From positions 1 to 5,195 of the forward strand of contig UQEW01000098.1 of the NCBI GenBank assembly GCA_900540145.1: a stretch of DNA of 5,195 bases, given 5' to 3'. The notes under the pieces are model-generated. The model saw only the letters and a program-made list of their open reading frames with translations, made no database searches and was not told where the DNA came from. Both the position numbers and the translations under genes were made by a program. This DNA comes from an uncultured Eubacteriales bacterium (GTDB lineage Bacteria > Bacillota > Clostridia > Peptostreptococcales > Anaerovoracaceae). Below are positions 1 through 5,195 of the stretch, in pieces. Numbering within the stretch: the first letter of the stretch is position 1; each line of letters opens with the position of its first letter.

Positions 1-49
1 TATCTCTAAAATGCCATCTCACCCCTTACCTGGGACGTTATCTCTAAAA
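1..49. repeat. Direct repeat TATCTCTAAAA, two copies, 38-bp period
   Basis: TATCTCTAAAA occurs at 1-11 and 39-49, an 11-base exact match. The first copy reaches the window edge, so the repeat may be longer or have more copies outside. The noncoding 49 bases after the MBL gene hold nothing else I recognise: no gene and no clear T-tailed terminator on the minus strand. Confidence 0.45.
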
Positions 50-56
50 CTAACGT
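35..56. repeat. Short inverted repeat across the MBL stop codon
   Basis: ACGTTA (35-40) and TAACGT (51-56) form a perfect 6-bp inverted repeat around a 10-base centre, and the stop codon (50-52) lies inside it. Read on the minus strand it is not followed by a run of T, so it is not a convincing terminator. It could be a protein or recombinase site, or chance. Confidence 0.4.
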
Positions 57-931
57 TTCATATCCTTAATCATCATTTTAATTGTAATCTCAGTATTCAT
101 CTTGTATGCACGAAAAGGCTGATTTTCAGCTCGCTTGTCGTTCCAATATCTCTTTTTATGCTCCTTCAGCATTTCCTCCGGCGACAATCCTTCGTCTATC
201 CATTTTTTAAGCAGCGCTTGTTCCTGTATGGCTGCTTCTATATACATATCTAGAAATTTACCCTTTACCTCATCCTCTAAAAAGCCGTAATGAGGAACTA
301 TTATCTCCTTCCACGGCAGAACTTTTAGAAACTCCGCGGACTCAATACTGTCGTCAAAGCTTTTCAAAACAGAAGTATGTATTCTGTCTGATGTTTCCAT
401 AACTCCCGTAGACTCGCTGGCAAACAATATGCCCTGAGGCTGGAGCAAAAAAGACATGCTGCAATCAGTGTGTCCCCTGGTTTCAAAGCATAAAAGCTTT
501 TCATCGCCCAGATTGATAACATCTCCATTTTCCAGCACTATATCTACTCTCAAGTTGCTTGCCTTAACATCATCGGGGTTTTTACCGTAAAACTCGGCTG
601 CTGACTTGCCCATAGATTCTATCATGCTCACCGCGCCGGGACGCCTGAATACTTCAGCAGTTTTTTCACTTGCGCAAACTTGCACGTCAGGCCATCTTTC
701 AAGCAAATACGGTAAAGCTCCCATGTGGTCGTAATGAGAATGAGACAAAGCTATGTAGTCTAAAACTCCTTCTCCTATTTCCTGCTCTATGTTGGTTATC
801 AGTTCTTTATTAAAGCATGCCATGCCGCAATCATGAAGCAGATTTTTTTCTGCTCCTTTAACAAGCAATGACATACCTCCAGGTCCGCCTGTAACGTCCC
901 TTATTATTTTCGAAAATTTTGTAACCTTCAT
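50..931 (-). CDS. Metallo-beta-lactamase fold hydrolase
   Basis: This is a cytosolic MBL-fold enzyme of 293 residues with no signal peptide. The first metal motif is intact as HSHYDH (H64, H66, D68, H69), followed by H154 in RGHTD and H214 in VPHYG. The usual bridging aspartate of the fourth motif is not seen: the strand reads FASESTG (170-176), with E173 as a possible acidic substitute. The core fold spans about 15-220, and the remaining 70 residues look helical and charged, perhaps a lid or dimer element. Its start is joined to the rarD stop as ATGA, and its AGGAGG (947-942) lies inside rarD 10 bases before the ATG, so translation is probably coupled. It could be a thioesterase, lactonase or phosphodiesterase-like hydrolase; the substrate is unrecognised. 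The family is firm and the role unknown. The stop codon lies within a small inverted repeat at 35-56. Confidence 0.88.
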   Translation of the reverse strand: MKVTKFSKIIRDVTGGPGGMSLLVKGAEKNLLHDCGMACFNKELITNIEQEIGEGVLDYIALSHSHYDHMGALPYLLERWPDVQVCASEKTAEVFRRPGAVSMIESMGKSAAEFYGKNPDDVKASNLRVDIVLENGDVINLGDEKLLCFETRGHTDCSMSFLLQPQGILFASESTGVMETSDRIHTSVLKSFDDSIESAEFLKVLPWKEIIVPHYGFLEDEVKGKFLDMYIEAAIQEQALLKKWIDEGLSPEEMLKEHKKRYWNDKRAENQPFRAYKMNTEITIKMMIKDMKR

Positions 932-1875
932 CTGGCGTCTTCCTCCTGCAACGTCTCTGATAATTTTCTTATTTTATTTTCCCTATACTCTCCATAGCTG
1001 AAAAATATCAGCCCTACCCATATGATGGCAAATGCCACCAGCTGTATGCTTTCAAAAGGCTCTTTGAAAAGGAAGATCCCGATGATAAGAGAAATGGTCG
1101 GCGAAATATATTCTGTCAGTCCCACTACAAATAGATTCAATTTTCTTGTTGCATTGGCAAAGAGTCCTAAAGGCAGCGCAGTAACAAATCCGCACAGCAT
1201 AAGCAATGCGAATTTATGCGGCTGACCCACGCTTAAAGCTCCCTGACCTGTACATTCAAAGTAAATTATAGCGGCTAAAGCTATAGGCACTAAAAAAATC
1301 GTTTCATAAAAGAGAGATAACATCGGCGGCAAAGAGAAATTCTTCTTAGCTGCCGCATACACAGAAAAGGTTAATGCCACTCCCAGCGCAATAAGCGGTA
1401 TCTCTCTGAAATAAAGGATGACCGCTGCGACCCCTATGGCAGCAAACACCAGAGCTATAACCTTATATTTGCTCAGCTTTTCTTTGAACAGCACTATGCC
1501 GAAAGTGCACACTGCCAACGGCTCTATGTAATAACCTATGGAAGTCTGAATTACAAAACCGGCATTGACTGCCCAGATGTATATGGACCAGTTGACGGTT
1601 ATGAGCAGTCCTGCCAACGCATATTTTACCAGCATTTTCTTATCCTTCATAGGAGCCAAAACTTCCTCCTTGCTGTATATGATAAATGCTCCTATGGCGC
1701 AGACCAGTGCGACCAGCACTATTCTATAAAATATGATCACGAAAGAGTCTATGGGCTTAAGCCACTGCCAATATATAGGCAGCACTCCCCAAAAGACGCT
1801 GCAACTGATTGCAGAAATCATCCCTTGCTTGTAAGCTGCGCTTTTGTCATCTAAAGTTCTTAATTCTCTTTTCAT
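928..1875 (-). CDS. rarD: RarD-type EamA-family permease (DMT superfamily)
   Basis: This is an inner-membrane protein of the drug/metabolite transporter superfamily, with two EamA repeats (about residues 19-154 and 164-293) and about ten hydrophobic segments. Its length of 315 residues is close to the usual 295-305 for RarD, with a charged 15-residue N-terminus and a charged tail (YREN to EEDAR). RarD-like marks are GVLPIYWQWLKP (30-41), FYRIVLV (49-55), NWSIYIWAVNAG (95-106), SIGYYIEPL (112-120) and LTEYISPT (253-260). The ATG at 1875 is preceded by CGGAGATG, with GGAG 10 bases away, which supports this start over the internal Met19. The substrates of this family are mostly unknown; the historic chloramphenicol-sensitivity label is not informative. 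It follows the enolase-like gene after a 105-bp spacer with a terminator, so it may be a separate unit. It overlaps the hydrolase gene by four bases. The substrate cannot be inferred. Confidence 0.88.
   Translation of the reverse strand: MKRELRTLDDKSAAYKQGMISAISCSVFWGVLPIYWQWLKPIDSFVIIFYRIVLVALVCAIGAFIIYSKEEVLAPMKDKKMLVKYALAGLLITVNWSIYIWAVNAGFVIQTSIGYYIEPLAVCTFGIVLFKEKLSKYKVIALVFAAIGVAAVILYFREIPLIALGVALTFSVYAAAKKNFSLPPMLSLFYETIFLVPIALAAIIYFECTGQGALSVGQPHKFALLMLCGFVTALPLGLFANATRKLNLFVVGLTEYISPTISLIIGIFLFKEPFESIQLVAFAIIWVGLIFFSYGEYRENKIRKLSETLQEEDAR
942..947 (-). promoter_or_regulatory. Shine-Dalgarno of the MBL gene inside rarD
   Basis: AGGAGG on the minus strand sits in the last codons of rarD, 10 bases before the ATG at 931. 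Together with the ATGA overlap (931-928) it supports this start and a coupled two-gene transcript. Confidence 0.65.
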
Positions 1876-1901
1876 ATTTTTACATCTCCGTAGACATGAA
1901 A

Positions 1902-1968
1902 ATTAAACCTATGAAATTTAAACGCATAAAATAAGAGAGGCCTAAAGAGACCTCTCTCATAGGTTAAT
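1902..1968. repeat. Outer inverted repeat enclosing the terminator hairpin
   Basis: AACCTATGA (1906-1914) is perfectly complementary to TCATAGGTT (1957-1965). With one bulged base the arms extend to 1902 and 1968. The arms flank the hairpin at 1934-1957 and share only the base at 1957 with its core, although the extended hairpin stem (1958-1960) competes with them. The repeat lies in the leader of rarD and could be an operator, an alternative RNA pairing, or part of a larger terminator structure. The pairing is seen directly; its function is unknown. Confidence 0.5.
1928..1960 (-). terminator. Probable intrinsic terminator after the enolase-like gene
   Basis: On the minus strand AGAGAGGTC (1957-1949) pairs with GGCCTCTCT (1942-1934), with one G-U pair and a six-base loop. 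Three more pairs, one of them G-U, extend the stem to 1960/1931. The strand then reads TATTTTAT, a T-rich though interrupted tail. The hairpin starts 21 bases after the enolase-like stop, which is typical for a transcription end. It separates the kinase/enolase unit from rarD. Termination may be incomplete because the T tract is broken. Confidence 0.65.
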
Positions 1969-1972
1969 TCCT

Positions 1973-2001
1973 ATTATACACTATTTGTCCCACTTAATGA
2001 A
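1973..2001 (-). promoter_or_regulatory. Candidate promoter for rarD, weak support
   Basis: A perfect TATAAT -10 box (1978-1973) lies right after the enolase-like stop on the minus strand. The best -35 at 17-base spacing is TTCATT (2001-1996), which matches TTGACA at only three positions. A transcript would begin near 1966 and run straight into the hairpin at 1960-1931. If the promoter is real, the hairpin would act as a leader attenuator. In AT-rich DNA a TATAAT can also occur by chance. Confidence 0.3.
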
Positions 2002-3267
2002 AGGGGTGAAATCAAAAGGTTTTGCCCCTTCTATTTCAGTTTCGGCTCTCAGCAGGGAATTTACAATGTGGATGGCATGACCAAACTTAGGAGGTCCCAG
2101 CTTAACTGCAGCAGCCCCTCCGGCAGTTCCCATGTCAGCTACCGGGTCATCACTCACTCCGCCTGCTCTGATGGACGGTACTGAGAACATTCCGTGCTCG
2201 ATGGCGTATTTCTGCGCCGCCATGGCTTCTGTCACAGTGCCCACCTGATTCGGTTTGAAGATAAAGGAGCCGCAAGCTCCCATCTCCACAGCCTTTTTCA
2301 ATTTGTCTATATTTGTAACTGTCAAATCATCGCCGCAGAGAGTTGTTCTTGTAAGAATCTTGGCAGCCTTTGCCCAGCCTTCCCAGTCATTCTCGTCAAG
2401 CGGATCTTCCAAATACAAGAAATTGTATTTCTCAGTAGCTTCCTTAAGTATTCCTATAACTTCATCAGTGTCTATTTCTCTTCCACAATAATTATATGTC
2501 TTTCTGTCAGCATTGTATATCTCGCTGAAAGCACAGTCCATATGGAATCCTATTTTATCTTCGCAGCCTGCTCTTTTACATGTCTCCCAAAGTATGTCCA
2601 AACAGTCCATAAATTCAGTAGACGGGGCCATATACTCTGACATCGCTCCGATCTCAGGACGTCTTCCTCCTTGGAATTCTTTGATTACATCTGGCAAAAG
2701 CTTATATACTTTGCACAGAATAGCAGTAGCTTCAGCGATAGAAGAAACTTTGTATGGTATTATCGTACATTCCTGAACTGGCATAGTATTTTCTTCATAG
2801 CTGCCGCCCGCGAACATATCTGATGTAGGAAGCGGAATAGTCTTTATTTCTCCTTCTGCCAGATATTTGTACTGAGGCACATGCAAAATATTGCAAGCTG
2901 CACGCATTACAGCCATAGATGTGCTGTAAGTAGTGTTTCCTCCCAGTTTCGATTTGTTAGGCGTGCCGTCCAATTCTATCATGGCTTCGTCTATAGCCTT
3001 TTGATCCAGCACGTCCATTCCCTTTATTGCCGGGAAAACAACTTTTTCAGCCATTTCCACTGCTTTATACACGCCGTTTCCGTCATACCATGACTTGTCG
3101 CCGTCCCTCAGTACGAAAGCTTCATGTTCTCCTGCAGATATACCTGACGGAGAAGCTCCTCTTCCCATTACTCCATCTTCGGTATATACGTCTACCTCGA
3201 GAAGAGGTTTTCCCTTGCAGTCTATAATTGCACGAGCTTTTAAATCCTTGATTGCTGTTCCTTTCAT
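1981..3267 (-). CDS. Enolase-like protein with altered active-site loops
   Basis: Enolase catalyses 2-phosphoglycerate to phosphoenolpyruvate plus water. The protein has 428 residues, a normal enolase length, and aligns by eye along the whole family. Seen motifs are PSGISAGEHEA (40-50), the ELDGTPNKSKLG run (98-109), QEC (165-167), HMDCAFSE (242-249), LEDPLDENDWEGW (286-298), GDDLTVTN (312-319), FKPNQVGT (337-344) and VKLG (388-391). Matched to yeast enolase numbering, the metal ligands D244, E287 and D313 are present, as are K338 (Lys345), K389 (Lys396), S44 (Ser39), E166 (Glu168) and R367 (Arg374). However, His159 is Y157, His373 is I366, Ser375 is A368, and the GDEGG loop holding Glu211 is replaced by GAMSEYMAP (207-215). 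A plain glycolytic role is therefore doubtful. It follows the kinase gene by 31 bp, in an order matching consecutive reactions. Alternatives are a weak enolase or a lyase acting on a related phospho-hydroxyacid. The fold call is secure; the reaction is not. Confidence 0.85.
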   Translation of the reverse strand: MKGTAIKDLKARAIIDCKGKPLLEVDVYTEDGVMGRGASPSGISAGEHEAFVLRDGDKSWYDGNGVYKAVEMAEKVVFPAIKGMDVLDQKAIDEAMIELDGTPNKSKLGGNTTYSTSMAVMRAACNILHVPQYKYLAEGEIKTIPLPTSDMFAGGSYEENTMPVQECTIIPYKVSSIAEATAILCKVYKLLPDVIKEFQGGRRPEIGAMSEYMAPSTEFMDCLDILWETCKRAGCEDKIGFHMDCAFSEIYNADRKTYNYCGREIDTDEVIGILKEATEKYNFLYLEDPLDENDWEGWAKAAKILTRTTLCGDDLTVTNIDKLKKAVEMGACGSFIFKPNQVGTVTEAMAAQKYAIEHGMFSVPSIRAGGVSDDPVADMGTAGGAAAVKLGPPKFGHAIHIVNSLLRAETEIEGAKPFDFTPFIKWDK

Positions 3268-3272
3268 ATTGA

Positions 3273-3278
3273 CCTCCT
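3273..3278 (-). promoter_or_regulatory. Strong Shine-Dalgarno of the enolase-like gene
   Basis: A perfect AGGAGG on the minus strand lies 5 bases before the ATG at 3267. It is the strongest ribosome site in the window. It suggests that the enolase-like gene is translated well and independently of the kinase, despite the gap of only 31 bp. No promoter or terminator is evident in that gap, so cotranscription is likely. Confidence 0.8.
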
Positions 3279-3298
3279 AAAACTCATCTATGCAAAAT

Positions 3299-4717
3299 TT
3301 ATTTATTGCTCTTTTCTCCTACGTAAAGCACGTTGAAGTCACAGAGATTTGTTCCCGTATTTCCTGTAAACAAACCGTCTTTTATGGCTTTAAGTGCTTC
3401 ATAACAAGCATGTCCTTCCAGGTGTCTTCTCAAATCCACACCGGCTTCCACAGCCTTTTTCATCGAAGTGCTGTCTGTCAACCCTCCGGCGTTCTCACAA
3501 GTGCCGTCAGTTCCCTCCGAATCCATGGACAACATACATACATTTTCAAGACCCAGTTCATCGGCCATAATCGCAAAAGATGTTACCAGCTCCTGTGAAG
3601 GACCTCCGTGACCTGTAATCTCATCATCTGAGCCTATAGCAGTAGTAGTCTCACCTGCTGAGAAGATCAGGCAAGGAGCCTTAAAAGGTCTTCCTGTAGA
3701 CTGAATTTCTTTAGCTATTGTGGCCATAAAAGTACCAAAATCCTTGCTTTCTCCTGAAGCGTAAGTAGTAAGTACATGAGCGTCTATGCCCATTTCCTTC
3801 GCTACATCCATAGCGTGCTTACATGAATCAGGAAGCGTGTTAACAATATAATAATCCACATCGTTGGTCATCTTCTGTGGAGTCTCTTCTTCCGGTCCTG
3901 AATTCATCAGATAGTTGGCTACGCTCTTTGGCAGTTTGTCTTCAATATTATACTTCTTAATTATAGCTCTGATATCCTCAAAGGTTATGGTATCGTATCC
4001 TACTGGAGTTCCCATAATAGGAACAGGTCTTGAATAATCAGTTATATCGTCAAGGCCTACAGCGTCCCAGATTTCAAAGCAGAATATCTTAGATCCCTTT
4101 ATTCTCTGCCCAAGTCTGCCTCTGCTCATCCTTGAAAGATGTCCTCTTATATCGTTTATGTCCATTACCCACATGCTGTTTTTAAGCATTACGTCTGTAG
4201 CTTCCTTAAGGTCATCCAGAGAAACTCCCTCTACAGGATATCCCATCAAAGCTGAGCATCCGCCTGTAAGGCCTAAAAGCAACAAATCCTTTTCATTCAT
4301 CTGGTCTGCTATTTCAAGCATACGCTTGCAGCCTTCAATACCTTCTTCATTAGGAAGCGGATGTCCTCCCACAAATATCTCCGTTTTCTTCAATGTTTGA
4401 ACATCTATATCTTCTTTTATCTTTATTATGGTAACTCCGGCAGTAAGCCTGTCTCCTAAAATTTCCTCGAAGGCACGAGCCATATGATTTCCTGCCTTCC
4501 CCGATGAAAATGCATATACTCTTTCATATTTTGACAAATCCACTACCTGATGGCCGATGGTCAAAGTATCACCGTCACGTCTTATAAGTTTTTTCAGATA
4601 TTTATAACAGTCTAATCTGTCCAATACTTCATCAGTTACTTTTAAAACGACTTCTCTTGCTTCTTTGTCACCGTGTGATAAAAGTTCTTCGTAATTTTTA
4701 ATTTTTTCAAATTGCAT
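3299..4717 (-). CDS. Glycerate 2-kinase-like protein (class II, DUF4147/MOFRL family), divergent
   Basis: The family phosphorylates D-glycerate to 2-phosphoglycerate with ATP in the cytosol. With the ATG at 4717 the protein has 472 residues, somewhat longer than the usual 420-450. The DUF4147 part (about 5-290) shows SSGKAGNHMA (72-80, the GKA lysine region), GGHPLPNEEG (117-126), LTGGCSAL (150-157) and HLSRMSRGRLGQ (193-204). The MOFRL part (about 345-465) shows GETTTAIG (355-362), GGPSQEL (371-377), EGTDGT (401-406) and TGTNLCD (454-460). Deviations are clear: HLS..KGG is HLSRMSRGR, the SDV.GDD..SGP stretch is replaced by EIWDAVGLDD and following residues, and GGRNQE is GGPSQE. A GTG at 4726 would add three residues, but the AAAGGTGG site favours the ATG. 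The gene overlaps etfA by 11 bp and lies 31 bp before an enolase-like gene, which fits glycerate to 2-PG to PEP chemistry. The family is firm; the true substrate may be another 2-hydroxyacid. Confidence 0.85.
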   Translation of the reverse strand: MQFEKIKNYEELLSHGDKEAREVVLKVTDEVLDRLDCYKYLKKLIRRDGDTLTIGHQVVDLSKYERVYAFSSGKAGNHMARAFEEILGDRLTAGVTIIKIKEDIDVQTLKKTEIFVGGHPLPNEEGIEGCKRMLEIADQMNEKDLLLLGLTGGCSALMGYPVEGVSLDDLKEATDVMLKNSMWVMDINDIRGHLSRMSRGRLGQRIKGSKIFCFEIWDAVGLDDITDYSRPVPIMGTPVGYDTITFEDIRAIIKKYNIEDKLPKSVANYLMNSGPEEETPQKMTNDVDYYIVNTLPDSCKHAMDVAKEMGIDAHVLTTYASGESKDFGTFMATIAKEIQSTGRPFKAPCLIFSAGETTTAIGSDDEITGHGGPSQELVTSFAIMADELGLENVCMLSMDSEGTDGTCENAGGLTDSTSMKKAVEAGVDLRRHLEGHACYEALKAIKDGLFTGNTGTNLCDFNVLYVGEKSNK

Positions 4718-5195
4718 TTGTTCCACCTTTCTTTTCCTGTAATGTTTTTACCAATGCAGGCAATATATTTTCAAGATTTCCCACTATTCCCAAATCTGCA
4801 ATATCAAATATGGGTGCTGCGGGATTCTTGTTAATAGCGATTATCAGTTCAGAATCTTTCATTCCGGTTACATGTTGTATTGCTCCGGAAATGCCGCAGG
4901 CAATATAAAGTTTAGGATGGACTGTCTTCCCTGTCTGCCCTACCTGCATAAAAGGCTGAGCCCAGCCTGCTTCTATGCATGCCCTGCTTGCAGCAACTTC
5001 TCCACCTAAAAGATCTGCTAATATTCTAAGCTGTTTAAAGCCTTCCGGACCTCCGACTCCTCTTCCTCCAGATACAAGGATATCAGCCCTAGATATATCT
5101 ATATCATGCTTTTTTTCTGTCATTGTATTTAACAATTCTATTAAAACATTTTCTCCACGTTCTTCTTCAAATGAACAGCGTGAGCAATTTATTTC
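4707..5195 (-). CDS. etfA: Electron transfer flavoprotein alpha subunit, C-terminal half (5' end outside window)
   Basis: This is the FAD-binding C-terminal part of an Etf alpha subunit. With the beta subunit it forms a soluble flavoprotein that shuttles electrons between flavin dehydrogenases and an acceptor. The frame is open to the window edge and gives 162 residues, against about 320-345 for a whole alpha subunit, so the N-terminal domain is missing only because of the cut. The family signature is intact: SGGRGVGGPEGF, ASRACIEAGW, QVGQTGKTV, LYIACGISGAIQH, AINKNPAAPIF and GIVGNL. These line the FAD pocket in known Etf structures. A TTG at 5135 could be taken as a start, but coding clearly continues upstream of it, so it is internal. 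The TGA stop lies inside the next gene, which suggests translational coupling. Whether the Etf is bifurcating cannot be told, because etfB and the partner dehydrogenase are not visible. The family call is secure; the partner is unknown. Confidence 0.95.
   Translation of the reverse strand, partial: EINCSRCSFEEERGENVLIELLNTMTEKKHDIDISRADILVSGGRGVGGPEGFKQLRILADLLGGEVAASRACIEAGWAQPFMQVGQTGKTVHPKLYIACGISGAIQHVTGMKDSELIIAINKNPAAPIFDIADLGIVGNLENILPALVKTLQEKKGGTNAI
4723..4730 (-). promoter_or_regulatory. Ribosome binding site deciding the kinase start
   Basis: AAAGGTGG on the minus strand ends 5 bases before the ATG at 4717, which is normal Shine-Dalgarno spacing. The upstream in-frame GTG at 4726 lies inside this site, so it is unlikely to be the start. 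The site sits within the last codons of etfA, as expected for coupled translation. Confidence 0.7.

Noticed and set aside
1..49. CRISPR repeat and spacer
   Set aside because: Only an 11-base match is visible, with no full repeat, no second spacer and no cas gene.
21..56. Rho-independent terminator for the MBL gene
   Set aside because: The weak hairpin is not followed by a T run on the minus strand; the real end probably lies outside the window.
11..253. Plus-strand open frame of 80 codons at the left end
   Set aside because: It runs mostly antisense to the MBL gene and its translation has no recognisable domain.
1981..3267. Annotation as the housekeeping glycolytic enolase (eno)
   Set aside because: The altered His159, Glu211-loop and His373 positions make a standard role uncertain, so no eno symbol is given.
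1022..3598. Several plus-strand open frames of 61-148 codons opposite the minus-strand genes
   Set aside because: They are shadows of well-supported genes, show no family motifs and lack convincing ribosome sites.
4718..4726. GTG start for the kinase, giving 475 residues
   Set aside because: The GTG lies inside the AAAGGTGG site, which is correctly spaced for the ATG at 4717.
4707..5135. etfA starting at the TTG near 5135 as a short complete gene
   Set aside because: The frame stays open to the window edge and the Etf alpha N-terminal domain would be missing; it is a partial gene.

Overview
The window looks like a chromosomal piece of a low-to-mid GC, anaerobic-type Firmicute, most likely a Clostridia member. 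The grounds are strong AGGAGG-type ribosome sites, tight same-strand packing with short overlaps, AT-rich intergenic DNA, and an electron-transfer flavoprotein (Etf) gene beside carboxylate-handling enzymes. The genus cannot be fixed from sequence reading alone. All five protein genes lie on the minus strand, so transcription runs from high to low coordinates, and coding density is very high. No rRNA, tRNA, CRISPR array, transposase or phage gene was seen.

First unit, right to middle (5195 to about 1930). It begins with the C-terminal half of an Etf alpha subunit, cut by the window edge. A class II glycerate 2-kinase-like protein (DUF4147 + MOFRL) follows, overlapping etfA by 11 bp if its better-supported ATG is used. 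After a 31-bp gap comes an enolase-like protein with a strong Shine-Dalgarno. A hairpin with a T-rich tail follows the enolase-like gene and probably ends this unit.

Second unit, middle to left (about 1980 to 50). A RarD-type EamA permease is joined by an ATGA stop/start overlap to a metallo-beta-lactamase (MBL) fold hydrolase. The 105-bp spacer before rarD holds the hairpin, a possible -10 box, and an outer inverted repeat that encloses the hairpin.

How the genes may work together. Canonical glycerate 2-kinase makes 2-phosphoglycerate and canonical enolase turns it into phosphoenolpyruvate, so neighbouring genes of these two families suggest consecutive steps. Both proteins nevertheless depart from their families at active-site positions. 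The enolase-like protein keeps the Mg2+ ligands and both catalytic lysines but lacks the equivalents of yeast His159 and His373 and the GDEGG loop. The kinase has GGPSQE where GGRNQE is usual, and a rewritten central SDV-GDD-SGP region. I infer a peripheral pathway in which an Etf-linked dehydrogenase upstream, a hydroxyacid kinase and an enolase-like lyase process a carboxylate that may not be plain glycerate. The permease and hydrolase could handle transport and a side step, or could be unrelated. This pathway is a hypothesis; the sequence shows only the families and the altered residues.

The extreme left end (1-56) carries an 11-bp direct repeat with a 38-bp period and a 6-bp inverted repeat over the last stop codon. 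This may be the edge of a repeat array or element that continues outside the window.
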